Assembly: GCA_001310555.1 (NCBI GenBank) | Contig: BAXO01000038.1 | Location: 1-49,277, forward strand | Reading direction: 5' to 3' | From: Bacillus sp. JCM 19058 | Lineage (GTDB): Bacteria; Bacillota; Bacilli; Bacillales_H; Bacillaceae_D | DNA: 49,277 nucleotides | Notes under the pieces: model-generated | What the model was told of the DNA's origin: nothing | Database searches by the model: none | The model's input: only the letters and a program-made list of their open reading frames with translations | Shown: positions 39,993 to 48,642 of the stretch, in pieces | Layout: the number at the start of each line of letters is the position of its first letter | Numbering within the stretch: position 1 is the first letter of the stretch | Made by a program: the position numbers and the translations under genes

Positions 39993-40719
39993 TTAAAGGG
40001 CATTTTCATGACCTTTTGGGTAACCTCTTAAGCTTTGGGTCGAATTAAAAAGCGATGGCAAATCGAATGCTAGTCGTCATGCAAATGATGTATTCAGTTG
40101 ATCGAAATTAAAGTCATGTTGTGGCACGGTAGAAGAGAAGCTTTTAAAGAATAATTATAGCTAGTAAACAATAAATATTTAGTATCTGTCATTTATGTCC
40201 CGTGTGCTGTCGCTTAGAATGTATAGCTGATCAGGCGGACAAGAAATACATTTTGATAGAATACGGTATGATTATTGTGCATTTGACAGCGAAGCTTGTC
40301 TTAAATTCTCAGGAATGCTCGAAGAAGCTCGGGAGCTGCGAACCGATTCAATTTCACTTTTTACTATTAAGAAGGAATTCTGCCGCTAAATATGGAAGTA
40401 TTACCATATTTCCACAGCAAGAGCTTTCCTTCCCTTGTGCATATGTAAACGTTGATACGAAAAGTAGGGACAGCGAGATCTCTAGTGGAAGCAGCTAGCT
40501 TGACAAGTAAGGTAAGTGAAGTTGGAACTCATTGAAGTCGGTGAAGTTTGTTTTAGGAGTGAATGGAGCAGGTGTTTTGAAATCCAATATTTTTTTGCCC
40601 GACCGAGTACTCGGAAACGAGCAATGCTGTATCCGACACGTCGAAACGCGAAAAAGGTAGGTATGCTGGCATTCAGTGTCCAAAAAACAAAACGAGTTTC
40701 AGAAAGGGGCAGATAACAC
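39993..40719. other. Intergenic stretch without a supported gene
   Basis: It contains short inverted repeats only: AAATATGG..CCATATTT (40388-40411) and a perfect 12-bp palindrome CCGAGTACTCGG (40603-40614), about 105 bases before the holin gene and possibly an operator. Plus-strand frames at 40202-40498 and 40516-40716 lack ribosome sites and family resemblance. Confidence 0.4.
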
Positions 40720-41022
40720 GTGGATATGATTAATGAAATTACGAGTTACATTGCCGAGCCGATGCTTGTCGTGATCCCAGTGCTTTGGGTATTGGGCGCT
40801 TTCCTAAAACATACACCTAAAATCCCTGATTGGGTGATTGTCTGGATATTGCTAGCAGTTGGATTCGTATTAGCATTATTCATTTTAGGGCCGACATTGG
40901 ATGCATTTATCCAAGGGGTTTTAGTGGCGGGTGTAGCCGTACTCGGTCACCAGTTAGTCAAGCAATCAAAAGAGGGCCGCTATGAATCGATGAAGAAAAA
41001 AAAGCCTAACATGCTGCCTTGA
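40720..41022 (+). CDS. Phage holin-like protein (Phage_holin_5_2 type)
   Basis: Intact 100-residue protein from a GTG start, with GAAAGGGG upstream. It has three hydrophobic segments: PMLVVIPVLWVLGAF, WVIVWILLAVGFVLALFIL and AFIQGVLVAGVAVLG. A charged tail KQSKEGRYESMKKKKP follows. Length and topology, with the LGAFLKHTPKIPDW loop, fit the Bacillus phage holin superfamily V. Holins form membrane lesions releasing endolysin, but no endolysin or other phage gene is near. It may be a domesticated holin used for small-molecule or protein release. A terminator follows immediately. Confidence 0.8.
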   Translation: MDMINEITSYIAEPMLVVIPVLWVLGAFLKHTPKIPDWVIVWILLAVGFVLALFILGPTLDAFIQGVLVAGVAVLGHQLVKQSKEGRYESMKKKKPNMLP

Positions 41023-41026
41023 GTCT

Positions 41027-41059
41027 AAAGCGCCGACCGACAGAGGGGAGGCGCTTTTT
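41027..41059 (+). terminator. Rho-independent terminator after the holin
   Basis: AAAGCGCC (41027-41034) pairs with GGCGCTTT (41050-41057) and runs into a T5 tract. The following stretch to 41527 has no supported gene; a minus-strand frame at 41204-41446 was not recognisable. Confidence 0.85.
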
Positions 41060-41527
41060 CTAATATTATTAACCGCCGGGAGCCGTCTTCTGAAAAGGAA
41101 GGGGGCTTTCACGTTGTGGAAAACATGAAGAGAAAGCTAATGAGCATCAGCATTGTCATGTAGGCAGTAAGCTGAGCATAATTTTCAGTTTCTCCGTCCG
41201 TAATTACCTTTTCGATCGTCTTGCATCGGCGTCGTATGATTTGATGTTTTTTTGCCTGCAAACCGCTCTATTGCGCAGCTCTTTGACGAATGTACCAAAA
41301 TAATTCATTGATGCTTCATTCAGCAAAGAATGAGCAGCTCCGATTTCCTGTGGTAGGATAAATGAGGATGAAAAAGGCAATCGATAAAAAAAGCCCATAC
41401 TTCCTTTGTGTAAACGTACAAGGAGGGAGCATGGACTAACTCTCATCTGACATGTTGAACGTCGATACCTAACTAGGCTTGTTCGACAATACTAGAGGCG
41501 TCATCGATCGCATAAGCTATTCGCGAT

Positions 41528-42626
41528 TTAACCATTATTAGTTGAATAGGATAAGTAAGCTTTCTTTTCATAAAAGTAGTTTGGAAGTACGATTTGATCG
41601 TCATATTCCTTATGAAAAATATGAGTTGCTGCGGGAGACATCGGCGGGATGAGCCAAGACCAGTTGCCTGTGAGCCCGCGCCCGTTGTGACTTTCTTTTT
41701 CTTCAAAATATTTCAGCTGCTTTGCCGCCGTATGATGATCAACTATTGTGACATGGGCTTGATGATACGAATGTAGAACCGCACGATTTAATTCCACCAG
41801 AGCAGAATCCTTCCACAGCGATGATTCTTTTTGTGTATCTAGTTCAAACAATTCAGCGATCTGTGGCAATCGATTATAACGAAAAGGATCAGCTAAGTTA
41901 CGCGCTCCGATTTCGGTTCCCATATACCACCCGTTAAAAGGAGCAGCATAGTAATTTAGCCCTCCGATTTCTAGACGCATATCAGAAATAATCGGTACCG
42001 CATACCATTTTAATTGAAGAGAAGAAAAAGTAGGATGCGTAGGATGAATAAGATCGACCTCATGAATTAAATAAGGCGGTATCGAAAGCCAGAAAGGTTC
42101 TCCGCCTGAAATAGATACGACGAGAGGAAGTACATCAAAATCAGTGCCAGCCCCTTGCCAACCTAATTGCTGACAAATTTTTGTGAAAGGCACTGAGTCC
42201 GGATCGCCAATGATCTTTCCGTCACGTTCATATCCTGCATATCGAATTAATTGATGGTTCCATATGCGGATTGCATCTTCGCCTTCTTTAAAAACCGTAA
42301 TAGTGGGGACGATACGCCCTTTATTTGTTGCCGCTTCAATATGATGAAATAAGGCCTCACCAATCTCTGTTTGATTAGTTGCTTCTCTTGCATCATGAAC
42401 GACAAGCCGATCCCAAAAAAAGCCTGCCAATACAACGGTTACTATTACGCCACGCCATTTTTGCCCCGTGTTCGAGCTCTTCGTATGTGTGCGAGTACGT
42501 TCCCGTTCGTATGATCTCTTGTTCGATAAACGCAATACGCTCACGCGCTTCTTCTTGAGACTTTCCTAATTCTTCGTAACAGTCGTATATAAATGTTTTT
42601 GCTTTTTGGAAGTTTGTTTCCGGCAA
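41528..42626 (-). CDS. nos: Bacterial nitric-oxide synthase oxygenase (frameshifted)
   Basis: Heme- and tetrahydrobiopterin-type enzyme that oxidises L-arginine to citrulline and NO using host reductases. The heme-thiolate motif [14 protein letters not shown] has Cys65. The substrate and dimer regions include [44 protein letters not shown] and the tail [12 protein letters not shown]. An A7 run at about 42415-42422 shifts the frame just after the heme motif. I chose the TTG at 42626 because AAAGGAGG ends 8 bases upstream; the GTG at 42635 falls inside that site. Restored length, about 365 residues, matches Bacillus NOS (363). The NO-sensing NsrR gene lies immediately upstream. Confidence 0.95.
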
Positions 42627-42782
42627 TTGTTTCACCTCCTTTAAATCCTGTCATATCAGAAATTTAAGCAATAGAAAAAGAGCGCTTACAGAAAATGAAT
42701 GTAAGTACATTAGAAAAATCTCGATCGTTGAGTCATCACCATCCAGAAAGCAGGCTAGCAATCAGAGGCTCTTTAATACTAT

Positions 42783-43238
42783 TTACTCCATCTCTGTTGT
42801 AACAGCTTTTTCGTCAAACAATCGCTCGGCAAGCTCCGCTTTATTCACGATGAGATCGGCTAATGTATGCCTGTCTAACACCTTTAATCCTGCTTCAACA
42901 GCATTATGTAAAAGTTGTTTCAAGGTACATGCAGGGGAGAGGATACACAGCCCCTCATCTTTAAAACATTCCACGACGTCTAAGTTTTCAATTGTCCTAA
43001 TAAGGTTGCCGACTGATACGCTGCTAGGATCAACTGCCAGTCTAATGCCGCCATTTCTTCCAGGTACTGTCTCAACAAGTCCTTTTCGGCTAAGTGTAGC
43101 TTGAACTTTTCTTAAATGATTGATGGAAATTCCATACGTATTTGAAACCTCCTTCAATGTAGCAAGCTTGCACTTAGGTAATGTTCCCAAATACATTAAC
43201 AGCCTTAATGAATAATCGGTGTATGATGTTAGCTGCAA
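42783..43238 (-). CDS. nsrR: NsrR-type Rrf2 family NO-sensing repressor
   Basis: Intact 151-residue Rrf2 winged-helix repressor from a TTG start with a TAGGTGA site. The HTH covers LATLKEVSNTYGISINHLRK, followed by the wing PGRNGGIRLAV. Three cysteines C91, C98 and C104 (VECFKDEGLCILSPACTLK) and D8 in SYTDYSLR match the ligand set for the NsrR iron-sulfur cluster. NO destroys or nitrosylates the cluster and lifts repression. It lies 156 bases upstream of nos on the same strand, so a feedback link with NO production is plausible. The spacing and cysteines distinguish it from IscR or CymR. Confidence 0.88.
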   Translation of the reverse strand: MQLTSYTDYSLRLLMYLGTLPKCKLATLKEVSNTYGISINHLRKVQATLSRKGLVETVPGRNGGIRLAVDPSSVSVGNLIRTIENLDVVECFKDEGLCILSPACTLKQLLHNAVEAGLKVLDRHTLADLIVNKAELAERLFDEKAVTTEME

Positions 43239-43993
43239 GTCTATTCACCTACTATATCGTGTTTAGGATTCGAAACGAGTAAGATAAAAAAATGACGCTC
43301 CTTTCCTAGTAAATTGAATAGTTACAATATTTTCTATAAAAAAAAAGTGTATCACCCCCTGGGAAATAAAGAAACTGGTACTTAGGATACCTATTTGTTA
43401 TCAGTTAATATATTTTATTATCATTAAAAGTTTTTTTAAAACATAATAAAACAAAATAGTGTTTTGGCAAATGCGATAATTATTATAAATAAAGTATTCG
43501 GGAAATTAAAATTAGGTGAAAAAGTTTAAAAGGGGTCAATAGGCCTTTTTATTTTCCAATTATAATACTATTTTATGGGAGGTCATTCGAAACTGAGACA
43601 AATTAATCACATAAAATTTGGATATTGATGGGACCAATACACTTTTCCAAGCAAAAATTCGACAGTAATTTTCGGAATTTTTCGATGTATGTAAAATACC
43701 AGTTTTTTAGGATAAACGTTCGTGTTATGGTGTACGTGAATTGAATAGCTGATTTGGTAAAGAAAGGAACTTGGGGGGAAAACAGCTATTTAATCATCGA
43801 TTCTTCAGAATTGTTCTCCATTTAATGTATAGGGCACATAATTTTTCAATGTTTAACCAATAAAGGAACTGCTTGGTGAAAACCGATGAAACATGGCTCT
43901 CTCCACTTTTTTTACAAAGCTTATCTTGTAGCTTTTACTTCCTTGAATTGATCTGCAGCACGAAATAGTTCTTGAAAAGGGCAAGTCTAGTAT
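43239..43993. other. Long AT-rich intergenic stretch
   Basis: About 750 bases. A weak terminator-like element AAAAGGGGTCAATAGGCCTTTTT lies at about 43528-43550. No gene, RNA or clear operator was found. Promoter-like AT-rich blocks upstream of nsrR lie between 43250 and 43500 but no unambiguous -35/-10 pair stands out. Confidence 0.4.
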
Positions 43994-44239
43994 TTGTACG
44001 AGCGTCTTCATAAACAAAAATTCAAAGTAGAATATGACTTTCCATGGACATTAGTAGAAGCATTGAAGACAAAAACTAGGGAGTCCGTGGAAGCGCAAAC
44101 ATTAACGCTTAAGTATGCGCTAGATCTACCACGATTTGATGATCTGTTTGGACAGCATCGACCATTAGTGCAAATTGGCAGAACTATCTGGCTCATCGAT
44201 TGTTGTGAAGTCGCTGAAGTATTCCTAGTAAATGGCTGA
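43994..44239 (+). CDS. Unrecognised short ORF, doubtful
   Basis: An 81-residue frame from TTG (YERLHKQKFKVEYDFPW.. to EVAEVFLVNG), preceded by a weak AAAGGG site. The composition is protein-like (aromatic and charged residues mixed, no low-complexity runs), but no family is recognised. The nucleotides just after it (GATTATTGATTCTTCACG) resemble 43797-43806, hinting at local duplication or a degraded mobile gene. Function cannot be stated. Confidence 0.25.
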   Translation: MYERLHKQKFKVEYDFPWTLVEALKTKTRESVEAQTLTLKYALDLPRFDDLFGQHRPLVQIGRTIWLIDCCEVAEVFLVNG

Positions 44240-44364
44240 TTATTGATTCTTCACGAAAAAAGCTGGCCGTCGTCTTTAGGAATAAGGGGTCAGGAAAAAA
44301 TGTAAAAGTGCTGAAGTTTGTAAGCGTTATGTTATGCAAATACAGGGCGAGGGAGTGATAACGG

Positions 44365-44871
44365 ATGAATCAGGCAGTTTCCAATGAAATTAATGAAAAG
44401 TGTGTGGAATGGCATCAGTGCATTAAGGACAAAGACTTAATAAACGCGAATCGACTGAAAATAGAAATCCAACAACGCTTGCAACAATCGAAAGTCGACC
44501 ATAAGGTTATTTCTTTTTTCGGCATTATTGATTATAAGCATTGGGAATTAGAAAAAAAAGCACAAGCCTTGTTGAACCAGGACGAGGAAGCGGAGAAAGA
44601 GCATATAACCAACTATTTGAATGATTCCAGCAATAGGCAGCGTCAAATGAATAAAAAGTGTTGTCATTCTGCTATTGTCTATTATCAGATAGCGGATAAA
44701 AAGCCTATTCAAGGAACAGATTGCTTTGAGAAGGCAGAGTTTTTTCATCAGATGGCAAATGTATATTATGCTTTGGAGCTATGGGACAACGCACGACTTT
44801 ACCAAGAGAAATACTTGGATGAGCTAAAAAGGTATCCCCCTTATGCAACGGTAGATTTGCCCAACCATTAA
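44365..44871 (+). CDS. Short Rap-like protein 1 (N-terminal helical domain of Rap phosphatase type)
   Basis: Intact 168-residue all-helical protein. The start NEINEKCVEWHQCIKDKD, the middle LKIEIQQRLQ..KVISFFGIIDYKHWEL and the later CFEKAEFFHQMANVYYALEL follow the pattern of Rap aspartyl phosphatases: a three-helix bundle ending in the (D/Y)(F/Y)(R/K)H motif, then a first helical pair FEKAEF..KMA.AYY. Rap proteins are about 370 residues with seven TPR repeats that bind Phr peptides. This one stops after one repeat, so it keeps the Spo0F/ComA-facing part but lacks the peptide receptor. No phr gene adjoins it. GGGAGTG is the ribosome site. Confidence 0.7.
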   Translation: MNQAVSNEINEKCVEWHQCIKDKDLINANRLKIEIQQRLQQSKVDHKVISFFGIIDYKHWELEKKAQALLNQDEEAEKEHITNYLNDSSNRQRQMNKKCCHSAIVYYQIADKKPIQGTDCFEKAEFFHQMANVYYALELWDNARLYQEKYLDELKRYPPYATVDLPNH

Positions 44872-44902
44872 GCAATCTACATCCATTAAAGGAGGGGCTT
44901 GT

Positions 44903-45193
44903 ATGTCTATGAATCATATGATTGCGTGCCGCCTGCTATCTGAAATCAAAACTAAAATGACTTGTTTGTATCACGATGAAATAGATGAGTTACCGGAAAA
45001 GTATGCCTGTATCATTAACGACTTAATACAAAGGAATCCCGAAGATTTCCTTCCCCCTTTAGTAGCAGCGCTTCGTGCAACAGCCGTAATTGAAAGAAAA
45101 ATCACAGATAGAGGCATCATTACCTCAGATGATTTAAAGCTACTAAGAAAAGTAGCAGGTACATTGGCGGGCAGAAAAAGCAAGTTTCGTTAA
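44903..45193 (+). CDS. Unknown 96-residue protein between Rap-like genes
   Basis: Intact small protein with an excellent AAAGGAGGGG site 6-7 bases before the ATG, 31 bases after Rap-like 1. It is predicted mostly helical: HMIACRLLSEIKTKMTCLYH, DLIQRNPEDFLPPLVAALRA, then SDDLKLLRKVAGTLAGRKSK. No transmembrane segment, signal peptide or HTH is evident. It is probably co-transcribed with the upstream gene and so may act with it. Function is unknown. Confidence 0.65.
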   Translation: MSMNHMIACRLLSEIKTKMTCLYHDEIDELPEKYACIINDLIQRNPEDFLPPLVAALRATAVIERKITDRGIITSDDLKLLRKVAGTLAGRKSKFR

Positions 45194-45319
45194 TTGGTCG
45201 ATGTAAACTACTGATGCAAGTAGAGCGCTTTTCTTAAAACAAAAGAAACCTGTAAAAATGATGGTTTCTAAAGGGAAAATAGGCGCTGCTTATTATTACT
45301 ATAATAAGGAGTGAATGCA

Positions 45320-45628
45320 TTGGAAGAATTAAAAATTGTATTTAACCCTCATGTTTTTTATTACAGCAGTGATAATGATGCGAGAAAGCTGGCACAATTT
45401 ACATGGTTAAATGAATTTAAGAGAGCGACGGCTGCTTGCCGAACAAAAGATGAGTATCATACCATAATGACTCTAGCGACACAGTTTTTAATCCCATGCG
45501 GTGCAAAATTTATGTATAAAGGAAAAATCGATCGGGCAGCTTTATCTTTATATTATGAGGAGAATATAAAAAGTCAAAGCGATAAAAAGAGGTATCGTAA
45601 AAAAAATATAGATTTACAAAGGTATTGA
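45320..45628 (+). CDS. Unknown 102-residue protein between Rap-like genes
   Basis: The TTG at 45320 is preferred because AAGGAG ends 8 bases upstream; the GTG at 45311 overlaps that site. The product begins MEELKIVFNPHVFYYSSD and contains LNEFKRATAACRTKDEYHTI and FLIPCGAKFMYKGKIDRAAL. It has a basic C-terminal tail (KKRYRKKNIDLQRY). It is soluble, with two cysteines and no recognised motif. It is separated from Rap-like 2 by about 150 bases. Confidence 0.6.
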   Translation: MEELKIVFNPHVFYYSSDNDARKLAQFTWLNEFKRATAACRTKDEYHTIMTLATQFLIPCGAKFMYKGKIDRAALSLYYEENIKSQSDKKRYRKKNIDLQRY

Positions 45629-45776
45629 GAGAATCACGTGTTCATTTTTCCATTGGTTTTGCTATTTTATGGCGATTAGTTTATGAGTTAGATTGGAAAT
45701 TTTTCTGTAAAATGGATCTCTTCAAAAGATACTCATTGCGATAATCATTATAAATTAGGAAAGGATAGTGAACCTT

Positions 45777-46315
45777 ATGGCAAAAGTAGCTTCTGAAAGC
45801 ATTGAAGAGAAGTGTATAGAATGGTATTACTACGTGAAGCAAGAGGATTTGACTCATGCCCTTTTATTAAAAGCAGAGGCAAGAAGACTATTAAAAAAAA
45901 CGAAAGTCAATAATAAGGTGATCGTATTTTATGGGTTAATTGATTACAAGCATTTAATGCTAGAAAAAAAGAGTGCAAAGCATTATCGCTCAAGAGAGAA
46001 TGGACGATGAAAATGAGCCTAATTTGGAGCGATTACTCACATATTTAAACCATTTTATCAATGGCCAAATACACGAAAAAAAGGCAAGAGTGGGTTTCTG
46101 CCGCATTCTTTTTCGGATTAGCTGAACAAGAGCTCAAGTATATAACAGATTTTGTTGAAAGAGCAGAATTTTTCAAGCAAATGGAGCTCTTTTATAGTTC
46201 GTGGAACCAAATGGATCATTCCCGTCAATATGAGGAAAAATATATAAACGAATTAAAGGGGAAAGAGTCGAAGGGGAAAGGCTTCTTAGTCGAAATGCCT
46301 AGCAAGATGCATTAG
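45777..46315 (+). CDS. Short Rap-like protein 2, paralogue of 44365 (frameshifted)
   Basis: The N-terminus MAKVASESIEEKCIEWYYYV and KVIVFYGLIDYKHLMLEKK align directly with Rap-like 1 (NEINEKCVEWHQCI, KVISFFGIIDYKHWELEKK). The C-terminal part AAFFFGLAEQELKYITDFVE then RAEFFKQMELFYSSWNQ and YEEKYINELK aligns with its C-terminus (QEKYLDELK). Indels near 45975 and 46060 split it; restored length is about 179 residues. Start ATG 45777 is favoured by AAAGGA spacing. Like copy 1 it ends after one TPR-like pair. A tandem duplication that trapped two other small genes is the simplest origin. Confidence 0.65.
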
Positions 46316-47244
46316 GTTTACTAAGGGGGCAAATCGTGAACAGAGTCGTAGCGCGATGCAGAAACAACATACATTGGCAAAATGTTTCATGCGACTAATC
46401 GTTCTTCTAACGCTCATGAGGTTGCATTCAGATACCGAAAATTCTTTGATTAACCCCCGAATGCGGCTTAACATGTAAACTGGAAGGGGTAGCTGAGGGC
46501 GCGTCGCCTACAGTCACCGGTTGATTCAAAGCGGTTTCGGATGTAATCCATATGCAATTCTATACTTTTCACTTGGGGCTAACGGTTCGGTTTAAGGTAT
46601 CGAGCGTGTTAGCTTCTATTTTGTCTGCGAGAATGTCGTAGGTAGTGGCCAGTACTTTCGCTCTCTGGATGGGGCGCGGATGTAAATGCTGCAGGGTTAT
46701 AGTGCGATTAATTTTTGTCAATCATGGAAGATACACGACCTGAGTGGTATTGACTACAAGGAAAGCAATCTCAAAAAAAAGCCATAAAATGAGAGGCCAT
46801 TCCTGAAGGTTTTAAATGATCAATAGGTACCAAGATTGTTGCTTTCTTTGACTAATTTAATAGAACCCTTTTATTGATTTTTGTTATTTCTTCTTCTAAA
46901 CATATCACACGGAGCGCCCCAAAATGAAGCTATTCTTCCCTCCCACACCGTTCAGCTTGTCTAAAGCGAGTGCTCTGCGCTTTTGTTCTCGGTCTATCAA
47001 GATAGTATCGTTTAATGAAAGCAAGGTAAAAGGGATGAATCGGTTGACAGCGTAATCGGATGAAATCGTATAACATATGTCGCATGTAAAAGCTGTCATT
47101 GGGGTATTTTACCATTTTATCCCTATTCTGTAGGTTAATGGTCTATTGCAAGGCAAACCTTGCTTCTGTTAAATATCATTCTATGGTAGGTTGATGTTTT
47201 TTTCCGCGCTATTGGACAATAGAGTTGTAAGGAGCCAAAGGAAT
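46316..47244. other. Intergenic stretch without a supported gene
   Basis: About 930 bases with no convincing coding frame on either strand. A minus-strand frame at 46905-47099 has protein-like composition (DRPRTKAQSTRFRQAE in one frame) but lacks a ribosome site and family match. No repeat or RNA was recognised. Confidence 0.4.
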
Positions 47245-47260
47245 GAGGAGGTGAATTAGG

Positions 47261-47332
47261 ATGGAAGGACTTTTAGGTCTTTTAAGTCTCATTGCCAAAC
47301 TTCTAGGCTTAGATTTACCCGGAATTTTTTGA
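47261..47332 (+). CDS. 23-residue hydrophobic peptide gene
   Basis: A complete tiny frame of 24 codons: MEGLLGLLSLIAKLLG followed by LDLPGIF. A near-ideal GAGGAGGTG ribosome site (47245-47253) is spaced 8-9 bases from the ATG, and a 14-bp hairpin follows directly. The peptide is rich in Leu, Ile and Gly with one Lys and two acids. It can form an amphipathic or membrane helix of about 17 residues before the Pro-Gly break. Candidates are a leaderless bacteriocin or phenol-soluble-modulin-like peptide, a type I toxin, or a membrane regulatory peptide. No family is assigned. Confidence 0.65.
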   Translation: MEGLLGLLSLIAKLLGLDLPGIF

Positions 47333-47340
47333 TAATTAAG

Positions 47341-47381
47341 ATTAAGAAAGGAGCCGACAGAAATCGAGCTCCTTTCTTAAT
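47341..47381. terminator. Long perfect terminator hairpin after the peptide gene
   Basis: ATTAAGAAAGGAGC (47341-47354) and GCTCCTTTCTTAAT (47368-47381) form a perfect 14-bp stem with a 13-base loop, beginning 8 bases after the peptide stop. The end TTAATTTC is moderately T-rich. It closes a very short transcript. Confidence 0.8.
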
Positions 47382-47604
47382 TTCAGAAATTTATAATGAT
47401 ATGAAAAATTCTGTATAAATCTGATCTATCTCAGTTTCCTGTATTTCTTGCGATGAAACGGTATCAAATGAGAGAAAAACAGGGGAGCTTCTGACCTGAT
47501 CATAACTGTCGGATAGGGGAACCGTTACAAGGAATCTCCTTCCGATATACGATTCGGCCGCCTTAGGGAATGATTATTCTTGAAGGTTGAAAAAAACAAT
47601 GAAA

Positions 47605-47634
47605 TTGACTATAATGACTTTTAAGTCATATTAT
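47605..47634 (+). promoter_or_regulatory. TetR promoter with overlapping palindromic operator
   Basis: TTGACT (47605-47610) and TATTAT (47629-47634) with an 18-base spacer form a sigma-A promoter. A palindrome TGACTT-TT-AAGTCA occupies 47615-47628 within the spacer, the usual position of an autoregulatory TetR-family operator. Confidence 0.6.
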
Positions 47635-47664
47635 GAATAATTAGTATTTTTGGAGGCGTAATAG

Positions 47665-48278
47665 GTGAAAGAACGAGGTTCGAAATTGACATTAAAGGAA
47701 CGTCAACGTGAGGAAAGGGAGCACTTCATCCTGCACGAAGCCGAAAAAGTATTAATTGAAAAAGGTTATTACAATACAAGTATGGACGAAATTGCAACAA
47801 GAGTTGGGGTCGCTAAAGGGACGTTATATTTGCATTTCAAAACAAAAGACGAGCTCGTTTTCTCGATCGTGGAGCCTAAACTGCAATCTTTTTTTTCTGA
47901 CAGTAGAAGAAGCAAAGTTTTTCCGGGGGACAAGTAAAGAAAGATTAGTGTTTCTTATCGAAAAAGAACTCGAAGGTTCGTTTTTTTCAATTTGTTATGA
48001 AGAGTTATCCAGATATGGCCTCCGTATTTCAAGGCGAAAGAGGAGCTCAGATTGAACAGCTCCATACGAAAATATTAAAAGGTATTCAAGAAATTATTGA
48101 CGAAGGAAAAGCTGCTGAAATATTTGAACCTAGTATTCCAACAGAATGATAGCGAATACGTTTATGAATATTTTTGATCCTCATATTTTTAAGCAAACTG
48201 TACAAACTGGAAAATTATCAAAAAAAGGATTTTATTCGTTACGTCATTAGATTTTATTTTCACGGGATCGAAAAGTAA
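47665..48278 (+). CDS. TetR/AcrR family transcriptional regulator (frameshifted)
   Basis: Repressor of about 204 residues read from GTG with TGGAGGCG upstream. The N-terminal HTH is ILHEAEKVLIEKGYYNTSMD, EIATRVGVAKGTLYLHFKTK and DELVF, the standard TetR order at residues 20-68. The ligand-binding domain follows in shifted frames: EEAKFFRGTSKERLVFLIEK, ERGAQIEQLHTKILKGIQEI and FIRYVIRFYFHGIEK at the end. Indels lie near 47890-47900 (T8 run), 48020 and 48148-48230. Its own promoter overlaps a palindrome, so it is likely autoregulated. No transporter target is visible in the window. Confidence 0.85.
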
Positions 48279-48327
48279 GAGGTGAGCTCGTTCATATTTT
48301 TGATTGAAGGGAAGGGGGATGTACTAT

Positions 48328-48594
48328 ATGAGTTATAGCGAAGTAAAAGATCGAAGCGTATCAGAAGTGATGACCGAGCAACAATACGAGGCATTAAGAG
48401 AAACCGTTTTTCTTTCCGCTTTGCACCTTCAAGATGTTCTTTCTGAAGCGGAGCAAATGGAGTTGCTGAACAAAGTATTTGGCATGAGTCAACATGAAAT
48501 TGAGCTTAGGTTGCTTGATTTTAGGGCTCATCAAAAAAGAAAAGCATTAAACAGCATACCGGAGTCACCAAATCACGAGCGTGAGAGCTTCTAA
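48328..48594 (+). CDS. Unknown 88-residue protein
   Basis: GAAGGGGG ends 9 bases before the ATG at 48328, so this start is preferred over the ATG at 48319. The product begins MSYSEVKDRSVSEVMTEQQY and contains LSALHLQDVLSEAEQMELLN and GMSQHEIELRLLDF. It is acidic and predicted helical, without membrane segments or a recognised domain. It follows the TetR gene by 49 bases and could be co-transcribed. Confidence 0.6.
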   Translation: MSYSEVKDRSVSEVMTEQQYEALRETVFLSALHLQDVLSEAEQMELLNKVFGMSQHEIELRLLDFRAHQKRKALNSIPESPNHERESF

Positions 48595-48642
48595 GCTGGT
48601 GGAGCAGGCTGAGCGGATCACAAATGGAGAGAAGGGGAAAAA

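Noticed and set aside
40202..40716. Two plus-strand frames before the holin
   Set aside because: No ribosome sites, no family resemblance, and they overlap inverted repeats; treated as intergenic.
41204..41446. Minus-strand 80-residue frame near nos
   Set aside because: Could be a gene relic but no domain, start signal or conserved motif supports it.
46905..47115. Overlapping minus-strand frames of 61-64 residues
   Set aside because: Two frames compete, neither has a ribosome site, and no motif is recognisable.
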